64,000 nt of DNA from Dillenia suffruticosa (lineage: Eukaryota > Streptophyta > Magnoliopsida > Dilleniales > Dilleniaceae). Position 1 is the first letter of the stretch, and each line of letters begins with the position of its first letter. The stretch spans positions 12,861,001-12,925,000 of the forward strand of contig JAVTVX010000021.1 in assembly GCA_033439265.1 (NCBI GenBank), written 5' to 3'. A program made the translations under genes and the position numbers. Below the pieces are notes generated by a model. It worked only from the letters and a program-made list of their open reading frames with translations, made no database searches and was not told the origin of the DNA. This document shows, piece by piece, positions 34,803 through 45,997 of this stretch.

Positions 34803-37182
34803 CTGACATGGCTATAGTTGCTGACTGGCGTCAGCTGGCTGATGACTGGGCAACACATGCTGACTGGACGAACACGTGGTTTAATGACTCAGCTTTAATT
34901 GCTGACTGGATAATACGTGGATGACCGGATGAAACGTGGCTGATGACTCGTACTTAACGTCGAATGCTGACTCGTCTTGGATGCAGGGTCAACAAGTGGA
35001 TTGCTGAGGACACGTGGCATACTGACGCGGACACTACGGTAGACTGGACTAACACGTGGCATGATATTGGGTCGAATTATGCTGACATGGGGCCATGGTG
35101 CTGATGACTTGATTGATACGTTGAATGGTGACCGGCGTTTGCACGCTGACTGGAAGCCACGTGATTGACGTGATGACACGTGGTATGCTGACTCGTCCAT
35201 TGATGCTGAGTGGATTAAAACGTGACTTCATGATGTGGCGCAACATCTGACAAGGAGCCAGGTGGCTGATGACTGTATGAAGGCATTGACTGTACTTACA
35301 CGTGGAATGCTGACTCCTACCGTCGTGCTGACTGGATGCAACGTGAATGATTGGGACATGTGGCTTGCTGACTCGTCCAGCGGCCACGTGACGTGGCTCC
35401 GCATATGGAGTCGGGTGGATGATGACTGTGCAGCGGCAGCTGACTGTACTTGCACGTGGCTTGCTGACTCAGCCATTCATGCTGAGTAGACAGACGCGAG
35501 TCTCTGACGTGGTCAGCCGCTGACATGGCATCAGGTGGCTGATTACTGGACAAGGGAGCTGACTGTATTACACGTGGAATGCTGACTCCTACAGCTGTGC
35601 TGACTGGATGCCACGTGCGAGTATTGGGACACGTGACGTGGCTCCGCGTCTGACATGGAGCCAGGTGGCTGCTTACTGGACAACGGAGCTGACTGTATGA
35701 CACGTGGAATGCTGACTCCTACCGCTGTGCTGACTGGATGCCACGTGCGTCTCTGACGTGTCGCCATGTGTCTGATTACTGGACAAGGGAGCTGACTGTA
35801 TTACACGTGGAATGTTGACTCCTACAGCTGTGCTGACTGGATGCCACGTGAATGATTGGGACACGTGGCTTGCTGACTTGTCCAGTGCCACGTGACGTGG
35901 CTCCGCGTCTGACATGGAGCCAGGTGGCGGATGACTGTGCAGTGGCAGCTGACTGTACTTGCACGTGGCTTGCTGACTCGTCCATTCATGCTGAGTAGAC
36001 ATAGACGTGCGTCTCTGACGTGGTCTGCCGCTGACATGGCGCCAGGTGGCTGCTTGCTGGACAACGGAGCTGACTGTATGACACGTGGAATGCTGACTCC
36101 TACCGCTGTGCTGACTGGATGCCACGTGCGTCTCTGACGTGGCGCCATGTGTCTGATTACTGGACAAGGGAGCTGACTGTATTACACGTGGCTTGCTGAC
36201 TTGTCCAGTGCCACGTGACGTGGCTCCGCGTCTGACATGGAGCCAGGTGGCGGATGACTGTGCAGCGGCAGCTGACTGTACTTGCACGTGCCTTGCTGAC
36301 TCGTCCATTCATGCTGAGTAGACATAGACGTGCGTCTCTGACGTGGTCAGCCGCTGACACGGCGCCAGGTGGCTGATTACTGGACAAGGGAGCTGACTGG
36401 ATGCCACGTGATTGACTGATAACACGTGGCTTGCTGACTCTACTTCCACATGGAATGCTGATTGGTTGCCTGGGTTTTTTGGATCATGTGGCTCTCAGCT
36501 GCTGACCTGGCTCAAGGTGGCTGATGACTGGACATGGGAGCTCACTGTATTTGCACGTGGAATTCTGATTCTTGATGTTGTGCTGACTGGATGCCACGTG
36601 CATAACTGAAGACACGTGGCTTGCTGACTAGTCCCTTGATGCTGAGTAGACTAACAGGTGATTTTATGATGTGGCTCCCATGCTGACAATGAGCCAGGTG
36701 GCTGATCACTGGACAAGGCAACTGCAAGGCAACTGACTATTGTTACACGTGGAATGCTACTAGGTCTGGTAGTATGCTGACTGGATGGCACGTGGGTGCC
36801 TGCAGGACACATGGCTTGCTGACTCGGCAGTTGGTGCTAAGTAGACCAACACATGGCATCCTGACGTGGCTCAGTGGTGAGATGGACGAGGTGACTGATG
36901 ACCGGACAGTGTCAGCTGACTGTACTTGCACGTGGCGTCCTGACTTGGATGCCACATGTATACCTGGTCTGATGGGGAACCAGGTGGCTGATGACTGGAT
37001 CACATAAGCTGACTTGACTGTCACGTCACCTTTGACGTGAACGCTCAAGCTGACTGGACTCACACGTGGCCTGCTGTCGTGGCTATATGTGCTGACATGT
37101 GGCAACGTTGTTGCCTATGGAAGAAGTGGTATGCTGACTCGGCTTCTTCTGACTGGACATACAGGTAGTGTGCTGATGTAGC
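34803..37182. repeat. CACGTG-rich complex minisatellite, about 2.4 kb
   Basis: The region is built from imperfect units around TGCTGACTGGATGCCACGTG, GGACACGTGGCTTGCTGACT and TGACACGTGGAATGCTGACT. Higher-order copies are visible. The phrase TGACTGTGCAGCGGCAGCTG, or a one-base variant, starts at 35424, 35932 and 36255, giving spacings of 508 and 323 bp. I count about 32 CACGTG palindromes, against fewer than one expected by chance in this length. Many have the plant G-box/ABRE form ACGTGGC, and TGAC W-box cores are equally dense. Copies diverge most at both edges (34.8-35.2 and 36.4-37.2 kb), as in old arrays expanding from the middle. Several ORFs of 60-211 codons on both strands are by-products of the repeat. 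Confidence 0.95.
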
Positions 37183-37534
37183 AAAAAAAAATGGAGTATC
37201 TATTTTTAATTCTCCCCATACGAACCGGGAGGGGAACATGCCAGAAGAAATGGAGTGCCATCGATCAGCAACTCTCCTTATACTTCCTTGCAGATGCCGT
37301 CGGACGGGTAATTCTCCTCTCTCTCTCTCTCTCACCAATATGAAATTCCTTCAATCAGTTAACATGTTTGTAATTTGGTTCTTTTGACTGAGATTGGAAT
37401 TTGAGGGTTTAGGGTTTTTAAGTGTTAGCGATTTGAATGTTTGATGTTAAAGGTCGGGATTGATAGAGACAGACTCGATGGCTAATTTATGTTTGACTGA
37501 GATCGGAATACAGATAAGTCTTATGTAACACACT

Positions 37535-39630
37535 TTATACTAAACTCAAATGGATCTTTTGTACAAGGAAGTGGAATCATGGGGAGAAAAATTGGGAAGA
37601 TATTTGGTTCGCCCAACAAACAGAATGTGATGTCTATGGGAAGTGCGGGCCTTTCGGGAGCTGCAACCCACAAAACTCTCCACTTTGTGGCCGTCTGAGA
37701 GGTTTTGAGCCAAGGCACACGGAGGAATGGAGCAGTGGAAATTGGTCTAGAGGATGTGTAAGGAAGACTCGGTTGCAGTGTGAGAGAAATGGTGTTAAAA
37801 AGGGAAAACAAGATGGTTTTTTGAAGCTGACTATGGGGAAAATCCCAGATTCTGAGCAGTGGTCTGCTTCTGGGGAAGATGCATGTAGAAGTGAGCGCTT
37901 GAATAACTACTGCTGCATAGCTTATGGATTTTATAGTGGCATTGGATGCCTTTCTTGGAGGGGGGACTTAATTGACATACAGAAGTCCCCAAAGAATGAT
38001 GCAGATATATATCTCCGTGTTGCATATTCTGAACTGCGTAACACTTCTATTCTTCCCATTTCCCTTCCTTTCCACCACCTTCATCCTTATTATAATAAAG
38101 TTGATTGGTTTTTAGGAGTAAGCGAAAATTAACCCTAAATTTGCTGCACAGCTTCATTGTTGCTCCACACCTTCACTTTTATTTTATGCATAAGTATTAC
38201 CTTGCCAGTAACTTAGAAGCCATGTTGGCAATATGGCTGGAACTTAACCATTTTTGAAAGTTCCATGTATATCATTCTAAATTTCATGGTTTTACTGTGG
38301 CTGCAGTTGACTCGCTTTTGTTCTTACAGATAAAAAGAAGGATTTGACTGTGGTTATCTCTATTACAGTGATCATAGGAGCAACAGCCATAGCAGTGAGC
38401 ACCTACATCATATGGAGATGGATGACTAAAAAGAGAGGTAACACATCAATCAGCAGCGGCGAAACTAGAAATTTAAATAAAGGGGTGTATAAAATGCATT
38501 TGCAATTATAATTTTAGGGTGCGGACTTATAATTCTCGGGGCTTTGAAACTATATATATAAATTTATTTTTCTTAAAATTTCAAGATGCAGCTGCTTCTT
38601 TACCACCCTTCTTTCACCCCTGTTGTAGCATGATAAATATGCAACGAGCATAAAATGCATCACTTACTAACACAACCTTGTTTCAGCGATGAAGAGCATG
38701 AAGGTGCTGTTTCCTAACAGAAAGGACGCATTTCTGATTACTACAACTGATAAGCCGTTTGAGCAGAGCATGAACCATGTCCAACGTCAAGAATTGTCAA
38801 TATTCAAGCTTGATATGTTGGCAACAGCCACAAAAAACTTTTATGAGTTCAGTAATGCTACTAAATATAAGGTCTACCTACACATTGAAGTTGACCAATG
38901 TTTACTAACATGGTTTGGTTTTTTATTCCAAGGGAAAGGTGCCGAAGGGACAAGAGATAGCAGTGAAGAGGTTGTCAAGAGCTTCTCCGTAAGGGATAGA
39001 TGAGTTCAGTAATGAGGCGGTGGTGATTTCCAAACTTCAACACAGGAATCCTGTCAAACTCCTTGGTCGCTGTGTTGTTGGAGAGCAAAAAATGTTGGTG
39101 TATGAGTACATGCTTAATTACAGTTTGGATACTTTCATATTTTGTCATATTTCTATTTTCTTTCTCTTCTTTGTTTAATTGAATCACCCGAAGTTATACA
39201 GGGTAATGTTCTTTTGATACTTCCCACTTGTCTAGATCTAAAAAAACGGGAATGATTAGATTGTAGAAACGTTTCAGCATTGTATAAGGAATTGGCCGAG
39301 GCCACCTTTACCTTCACAAGACTCCTGATTGAAGATTATTCACAGAGATCTGAAGGCAAGTAACATATTATTGGATGAAGATTTAAATCCAAAATTTCAA
39401 ACTTTGGTATGGCACGTATTTTTGGAGGCCATGAAGATCAAACCAACACCAGAAGTGTTGTTGGTACATAGAAGTAGTTATTGCCAAATCAAATGCTTGC
39501 CTGTATACCTTTTGCAATATTCTGGTCCATAACATCTTATTGTTTGTTGAACCATGCCATTAAGTTGGGAAATTGCAGTGGCTATATGTCTCCTGAAACA
39601 TTGTCAACTTATCACCAAGCTTGAGAAAAC
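37535..39630 (+). pseudogene. S-domain (G-type lectin) receptor-like kinase pseudogene
   Basis: Pieces of one SRK-like receptor kinase occur in the normal order. First is the S-locus glycoprotein domain (WEDIWFAQQTECDVYGKCG, GRLRGFEPRHTEEW, about 37575-37760). Then comes a PAN part with clustered Cys (37860-38050), a transmembrane segment (VVISITVIIGATAIAVSTYIIW, 38345-38410) and kinase pieces (AVKRLS at 38960, HRDLKASNILLDEDLNPK at 39335, YMSPE near 39585). It is not functional. The N-terminal B-lectin domain is absent and the glycine-rich loop is lost. There are frame changes before the S-domain, before DEFSNEAVV and after NPK, an early TAG, and the DFG motif reads NFG. The kinase stops after YMSPE, where a copia fossil begins. 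The minisatellite abuts its 5' side. Confidence 0.85.
38454..38622. mobile_element. Short non-autonomous DNA element, hAT-like ends (copy 1)
   Basis: About 169 bp with imperfect inverted ends: CAGCGGCGAAAC at the left and the complement CAGGGGTGAAAG at the right. These resemble the Ac-type terminus CAGGGATGAAA. It shares its order of landmarks with the copy at 50264-50446 (AGAAATTTA, AATTTTAG, TTATAATTCT, TTAAAATTT). No clean 8-bp target duplication is seen. It sits in the intron after the transmembrane exon of the receptor-kinase pseudogene. Confidence 0.45.
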
Positions 39631-39639
39631 ATGATTTCA

Positions 39640-41390
39640 ACAGTGGTTGGGTGAATATCATCAATTGAATCCCGGGTAGGAATGTAATGAGCATTGAGTT
39701 ATTGTTGTGCAACTTTATCTGCACAAAGTGGGAATCGATTTCTAGATGCTTAGAGCTTGAGTAGAAGATTTGCTTTGCTGTTAAGTATATTGGACAATAT
39801 TGTCACCTTATGGTGGGAAAAGAAGATGGTGGAAAACCAATGTCACCGTATTGCAACCATATTAGGTTAGAGGCAGTGGTAGCTGGAGCACCGTACTCTT
39901 TCGGAAAGGAGTGAGAAACACTGCATAGTTTAAGAGAGGACTAGAGATGTGCCCCGGCCACTTTTTACCCGAAAAGTGGCCCAGCCAGCCCGGAAAAGCC
40001 CGGCCCATAAACCGGACAGAGCTACAGTAACCCCGGCCAGCCCGAACCGGTATTGTAGCGGTCTGGGCTGATTCAACAGATTTTGGAATCGGGAACTGAC
40101 CCGGCCCGACCGGTTCCAATGGCTCCTTGTCCCTTTTTTTTTTTGAATTTTTTCCAATTTTACCTATCTTGTCCCTCCTTTTTGGGCCAAACCAACCCTG
40201 CCCGGTGTGAACCAGCCTGCAGGTTCCGGTTCAGCGGATCGGGCCGGTTCAACTAAAAAATTTTTGAAACCAGCCTGGACTGGCCTAGGAACAGCAAGCA
40301 GCCCGGCCAGCGATTTTGGGAACTGCCATTGAACCGGACCGGGCCCACGGACCGGGCCCAGCCCGGCCCGGCCCAGTTACAACTCTGGAGAGGCTAAGAA
40401 ATTAGAATTTTGACAAAGTAAACTGCATTGCTTGTGGTTAATTTTCTATCAACCTTGCCCGGTTCGAGTCTGAGAAGGCACCAACAGTGCTTCAATAAAT
40501 GGCAGGATTATCCATTAGATCGCCACCTGGAAGAGAAAGCTTAGAAGAGGAGCAAGCAGGGATGAAACTCCTTCGACTGATGGATCTCTGCTTTGATGAG
40601 GATATCACAAATACTTTAGTTATAGACCCCCATAAAGCTGCAAGTAGCCTAGCTAGATCTTTGAGAGCAAATTCATCAAAGTGAAATGCATTGAGACATA
40701 AACTTTGTTGAAAGAAATATCAAGACATTTAAATAATTTATGAATTTGCTATAACCAAGAAAAACACTTAGTAGACCTAAGGTGAAGCTTGTTACTGGTG
40801 CAGGGACGAAGCCAAAAAAAAAATAATAATAATAATTATAAACAAGCAAAGACTTTGAGCTAGGAATAGTGAAGGCGATTGCAATTGGGTCTCAAGGGTG
40901 TGTGTTGTGATGTAGTGAAGATGTAGGTTGTCATTGCCTCGTCGTAGTAAAGAAAATTAAGAATTGAGTTTTCCAGTTTGAGCCCTTTGAACCAGAAGCA
41001 TAGTACGGGCAAGCTTTAGCCATGCTTCATTGAAAGAACCATCTCAATAAGAGAGCAGAAGATCCAACTTAATTCAATCTCGTCTTGTTTGTACACAGCG
41101 GTATACTTGTGGTCAAGGTTAGTACTATTTGGAAGATGCTTAGAAGGGGGATTAAGGGTTCCATGAACATAAATAAACAAGGTCATACCCTCTTAACAAT
41201 GGCAGCAATTGTGTTTGCAAGTGAAGATGGTAAGTTGGACTCAATTTGCTAAGTAGCTGATGAGTAACGTTTGGCAGGGAGGACATAGCTGTTAAGTTGC
41301 TAAAAGTGGCTTCGTTTGAACTTTGAAGAAGCCATAAAAGGAATCCTTGTGGAAGAAGTATTTGCTCTCATACCATACCATCAGGTAGGC
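39640..41390 (-). mobile_element. Ty1/copia retrotransposon fossil
   Basis: This is a heavily eroded copia-type element on the minus strand. A gag-like part lies at about 40950-41270. A stretch resembling the initiator-Met tRNA primer-binding site lies near 41366-41380, next to where a 5' LTR should end. An RNase H end resembling the family motif KHLEIDxHFVR lies at about 39660-39780. Most of the internal region is missing and many breaks are present, so the element is dead and old. A hAT element is inserted in it. Clear LTR pairs are not visible. Confidence 0.6.
39942..40387. mobile_element. Non-autonomous hAT (Ac-like) transposon, 446 bp
   Basis: The left end reads TAGAGATGTGCCCCGGCC and the complement of the right end reads CAGAGTTGTAACTGGGCC, a matched pair in the style of plant Ac-like termini. 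The flanks GAGAGGAC and GAGAGGCT agree at six of eight positions, as for an aged 8-bp target duplication. The interior is GC-rich with many CCGG/GGCCC motifs, especially near the ends, consistent with subterminal transposase sites. No transposase is encoded. It lies inside the copia fossil, so it is the younger of the two. Confidence 0.7.
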
Positions 41391-43440
41391 TCGGGTGAGA
41401 ATTATACTTTATGCTGCATTGATGCTGCATGCATAGATTTATGCAGGTACAAATATAATGATTTTTTTTTCGATCCCTATGACTAGGTCATCGTTCGGTA
41501 TTCGAGACTTCGCCACAACTAATCCGGATTGACCTAACTGTTGGGTCTCATTTGAGGGGAGGTCTCCCAACATGATATTGATAATATTAATTGAGATCTA
41601 TAACATCTTATTTGAATAAAATGAATGTGAAACTCTTTATCTAATTTAAATTAATTTTCTCAAAATAATCAATATTATGCTTATCATAAACGAAATTTTT
41701 GTTTTTTAAATAACAAATTTAAGTCATTTACTTGTTTTTATCATTATTTCTTGAGGCTTTTGGAAGTAAAATCTCTTTGGTCATTCTTTTTCTTTCTCGT
41801 TTCCTCCTTAAGTTCTCTTTCCAGTTTTTGGGATTTTCCTCTATTTCTTTTGCACAATATGAGAGAGCTGTAAAAACTAATGGTAAATTGCTTTTTCTTA
41901 TGTTTTGACTCCCCCCCCCCCCCAAAACACTTGAGTTTAGTTTTACTTTATTTAATAACATAATTATTCAATCATGATGTTGTATTGCAATAATTATAGC
42001 TTTGAAACTTATGATTTTCGTTCAACATTTGTCTTTCTTTTTCTTTGGATCGAAGTTGCTATTAAGATGATGAATCTTAATTGATGTATACTATTGAGAT
42101 GATCAATTGACTATAGGATCATAATGGAGCTCCATTTTGAATTGGTTGGCTATAAGACCGATCATATTTAATTGTCATGGTTAGCTGATCTATGACACGA
42201 CGCAAGGTCTTGTGGGTCTAAGTCGAATAGGTCAAGCATGGTTTAGAACTTAATTGCAAGGCTTAGTTCACCCATTGAAGGCAACAAAGCAGATCACAGT
42301 GGCTAGGTGCATTCATGGTGGATTACCCTTGCTAGAAAAGAATAGTTTGGCTTGTGGCATCAGGTTTAGCCCCTATTAGCAAGAAGAAGTTCCAGAAAGA
42401 GGATAAAACCCATTTAAGATATTGTGTGTAATTTACTAACGGTCAGAATTCAATATTCAATTAAGTTATTAATCATTTATTTAATTAGCCTGCAATCAAT
42501 AAAGCACGTATTATGTTCTCGTTCAAAGAGATCTTGGAACTTACCAAGATGTGCATGCAAATAGGGTCACTATTCACCCACTGTTGTGGCTTCAAAGCAT
42601 TTGACACTTCGCTCGACACCTTCCGTTTCATAGATATTGGTTACAACATGAATGGTGTATTCAACCAAAAAAAAAATTGAATGGTGTATCATTGAGCTCA
42701 TTATAAGAAATATTGGTTTTTTTTTTGTTTTCACCACTGATATTCAAAATTTACTCAATTAATTCAGTTCGAGTATCGTAGGATTCATTTTAAGGGTTGA
42801 TTCTCTTAAATCATTTTTTATTATTTTTACGAATTGAATTCAAGATTTCTGGTTAAGGAGGTAAATTGTTATTGACCATTAAATCCAAAAGAGTTTTGTT
42901 AAGAAATATTGGTTTAGTGTTACTCTACTTTGCCAAAACGCTAATCATGTCTACTTTCAAGATTATTTGATCATCATATATCAATGCAAGCATCGAAACA
43001 TCATATGTCAATACAAGCATCGAAACTTAAAAGATCCAGTGTTGACACTTTTCTTTTCTGGTTTAGACCATAATAATTGTTTAAACTTTATATCATAATC
43101 AATCCTCCTAATGGTCAATAACCACCGGATCTCGATCTTCCTCCGTAGAGTAGAAGGCCGATCACATCTAGTTATCAAAATTTTCCGATCATGCAATTCA
43201 ATAACTTTGGCATTAGAGTATGTGATGTTTTGAATGGCTCAAACGGTAGAGTTTTTTTATTTCTATTTTTTTCTTTTTGATTCGATTCCGTTTGATTGTA
43301 TCTTTTTATACACAAAAAAAAAAGTATATGATACTTTTTTCAATTATTTCTTTTTAATTGATTTGTCGTGGTGGCATGACATTCTGATTAGCGTATCTCA
43401 TCGACAACGCTAACAGAAGGCAAATCCTACCCTCTCAAGC
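41391..43440. other. Spacer with decayed repeat DNA
   Basis: The left end may include the LTR of the copia fossil but no second copy is available to define it. A C run (41912-41922) and several A/T runs occur. Short ORFs have no family motifs. No gene is supported over about 2 kb. Confidence 0.4.
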
Positions 43441-43697
43441 TTAACAATGTAATTAAAACTAAATAGTAAAAAATCTTATGAAAAGATGATAACTAAAACA
43501 AATATCAAAAAAAGATCACTTCATCTCTCGTGATCTGACCTAAAATTGTTTAACCTCTCTAACTCAAACTTGTAAAAAAAAAAAGGCTCCTTATCAAACC
43601 TCAAATTCTAATGAGCTAAGAGTTTCTGAGTTTTTTTGAGAAGGGAGACCATAGATGATAATGGTGGCCTAAATTTTATATTTTATTAATCTTTTGT

Positions 43698-43736
<39 letters not shown>

Positions 43737-44231
43737 CTTGTTATTTTATTATTTTAATAAGATTTCAACATCTGAATTAAATAGTGGGAATAAAGAATAA
43801 ACCATAATAAAGAAGTTTGACTAGTTTTGAACAAGGGATCAACATGGCCTTTGTATAAACATATGAAATGGAAAAGCGCACACTTGTTTTGACACTGCAA
43901 ATGTAAAGTACGCTTCGGGTAGCCTAACTCGCCATTCGCAAATCTTAAAACTGTGTTTGGTTGGTCCAATCTGCAATCTCTCTCTCTCTCTCCCCCCCCC
44001 CGGAACATAAATAACTCGGATACAACAAAAAATAAAAAAAAAAATAAAAAAAAACACGCTACACTACACATCACGAAAACGGGTGAGAATCAAAATCAAC
44101 TTCAGACAAAAATAGTTTTTGGAGGGCAAAATCAAAGACACCCCAGAAACTCGAAAAAGCGAAATCGTTTCAATCAACCTCGTTTTCTCTCTCTTCGAAC
44201 TCGATCAGGTACTTTCTCTCTCTCTCTCTCT
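43441..44231 (+). promoter_or_regulatory. Promoter and non-coding first exon of the ADA1-like gene (copy B)
   Basis: This is the presumed original of the segment duplicated at 33209-33863. It ends with a CT-rich leader and a CGATCAG^GTACTTTC donor at 44208/44209. The coding ATG is 720 bp further on, so a leader intron is likely. Plausible acceptors are TGTGTTCAG at 44761 or ATTTTCAG at 44878. A (TA)n microsatellite lies at 43700-43732. Confidence 0.6.
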
Positions 44232-44929
44232 CTGTTCAATTCCTCAATAGGGTTTCTAATTCTTGCAATTTCCTCCAATTGCGTATTGATCAATTTAGAA
44301 TTAGGGTTTATAGCAGGTTAATGTTGTTTGACTGTAGCTTCTGTCGCCTTTTCTCTCTCCATCTTTCAGTTCCTCAAAAGGGTCTTTAGTTTTTGCTATT
44401 TTCTCAAATGGGTATCGATCAGATTTCAAATTTAGGGTTTATAATACTTCAATGTTGTTTGATTCCTGCTTCTGTTGCTTTTACGCTATGTTTCAAAAAA
44501 CTCTCTCTCATCTTCAATATCTCAATACCTCAAAAGGGCCTTCGGTTCTTGCAATTATCTCAATTGGCTCTCTCTAAGGTTTATAATGATTAGCTTGGAT
44601 TGATTTTACTTATATTTCGTTTTTGAAAGGGTTCCTGAAATCGCATTGGTTTGTGGGAGGAAAATAACTCTCTTTTTGGTTTTTTAGGGTTTTGTTGTTG
44701 ACTTTCCTAGATTTTGTTTTGAGCCGAATTTCTTATTGGGTTTTTTATTTTTTGTGTTCAGTTAAAATCACAAATAATTTGAACGTGGTTAGTGTTGGAG
44801 TTCCTCGTCAGAAATTAGAGCTTTGGGTTCTGTATTGAAGTTGATGTTTTATCACGTGGCTTCTTGGGTAATTTTCAGTTTTGAAGGTCACTCTTAGACT
44901 CAGTTAATGTACATAACTTGGAGCTAATA

Positions 44930-45997
44930 ATGTCACCGAGTCAAGATTTTGATAGAATTGATATTTTGGGGTTGAAAACCCTAATTGTCAAGAAGATTGG
45001 GGATCAGAAGGCCGATATATATTTCAGTAGTCTTACAAGGTTTTTGAGTTTAAAGCTAGCAAAGCATGAGTTTGATAGGATCTGTGTTCGAATAATTGGG
45101 AAGGAGAATATTTCTCTTCACAATAAGTTTATTAGGTCAATACTGAAGAATGCCTGCCATGCTAAAGTTCCTCCTCCTAAAATTAGAAAGGTACGTAGTG
45201 GCCTTAGTGTTAAAGTTGCAAATGGGTATCAGAGAAATTGTCTTCAGTCAATCTATGGAGATGCATTTGCCCCCTCACCTCGGAAAGGAAGGTCTCCAAC
45301 TGCTCGTGATCGCAAGTTTCGGGATCGCCGGAGTCCTCTTGGGCCACCTCTTGAAAAGTCTCAAAGTGTCGTTGATGAAGACTTGGTTCCTAGGTCACAA
45401 GAGCAGCAAAGTGCAACAGAATTGCTTTCTCTTGGTAGTAGGCCCCCTTGTGAAGGTGCATCTGTTGAGGATGGTGAAGAGGTTGAGCAAATGGCTGGAA
45501 GCCCAGGTGTTCAAAGTCGAAACCCTGTTACAGCTCCTCTGGGAATTTCTGTGAACATGGTTGGAGCTCGTAAAGCTCTATACAATGGATCTGCCTGTAA
45601 TCGGCCAGAGACGTGTCAAAATAGTGGTGAGCTACCTGACAGTAGATCTTTGAGAAATCGGGTGGAACGGAACTTGGAGACAGAAGGAGTTGGTGTCTCC
45701 ATGGATTGTGTGAATTTGTTGAATAATGCGGTGGATGTTTATCTGAAGAGGTTGATTGAGCCTTGTATGAAACTAGCTGGGTCAAGGACTGGAAATGAGA
45801 ACTCAAAACAAGTAAGTTGTCAGATTATGGTTGGCCCTGATGGCATGTTAAGGAGGCGATATGTACAAAGGTCTATCAGATCTGTGCAGGCAACGGCATT
45901 AGATTTTCGGGTTGCCATGGAGTCTCATCCTCAAGTACTTGGAGAAGATTGGGCAATCCAACTGGAGAAATTATGCTTGCACACATATGATGAATGA
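44930..45997 (+). CDS. ADA1/HFI1-like subunit of the SAGA coactivator complex
   Basis: A single open frame of 355 residues begins MSPSQDFDRIDILGLKTLIV. The N-terminal region (ADIYFSSLTRFLSLKLAKHEFD, then GKENISLHNKFIRSILKNAC) is the conserved SAGA-Tad1/ADA1 domain. The middle is Arg/Ser/Pro-rich and disordered (KGRSPTARDRKFRDRRSP). The C-terminal part (DCVNLLNNAVDVYLKRLIEPC and AMESHPQVLGEDWAIQLEKL) fits the histone-fold-like region of plant ADA1 proteins. ADA1 is a structural subunit of the SAGA histone-acetylation complex in the nucleus. The coding part has no intron, as in the Arabidopsis relatives. The first ATG in frame is at 44930; an upstream TTG in frame is not used. The next gene, Mpv17-like, converges from the right. 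Confidence 0.9.
   Translation: MSPSQDFDRIDILGLKTLIVKKIGDQKADIYFSSLTRFLSLKLAKHEFDRICVRIIGKENISLHNKFIRSILKNACHAKVPPPKIRKVRSGLSVKVANGYQRNCLQSIYGDAFAPSPRKGRSPTARDRKFRDRRSPLGPPLEKSQSVVDEDLVPRSQEQQSATELLSLGSRPPCEGASVEDGEEVEQMAGSPGVQSRNPVTAPLGISVNMVGARKALYNGSACNRPETCQNSGELPDSRSLRNRVERNLETEGVGVSMDCVNLLNNAVDVYLKRLIEPCMKLAGSRTGNENSKQVSCQIMVGPDGMLRRRYVQRSIRSVQATALDFRVAMESHPQVLGEDWAIQLEKLCLHTYDE

Noticed and set aside
35673-36308. A 211-codon minus-strand ORF and several overlapping ORFs in the 34.8-37.2 kb region
   Set aside because: They are translations of the minisatellite, repeat the same Ser/His/Val phrases, and occur in several frames and on both strands.
34803-37182. CRISPR-like array of spaced repeats
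   Set aside because: Eukaryotic context, imperfect units of variable spacing, and related spacers make it a minisatellite.
40440-40475. GGTTCGAGTCT resembling a tRNA T-loop
   Set aside because: No matching acceptor, D or anticodon stems around it; lies in decayed transposon sequence.
40499-40684. A 61-codon plus-strand ORF (MAGLSIRSPPGRESLEEEQ)
   Set aside because: No family match and it lies within the copia fossil, between the hAT element and the gag remnant.
43953-44321. A 122-codon plus-strand ORF over the ADA1-like leader
   Set aside because: It overlaps the duplicated non-coding leader, crosses the splice donor and is not preserved in the copy at 33.2-33.9 kb.
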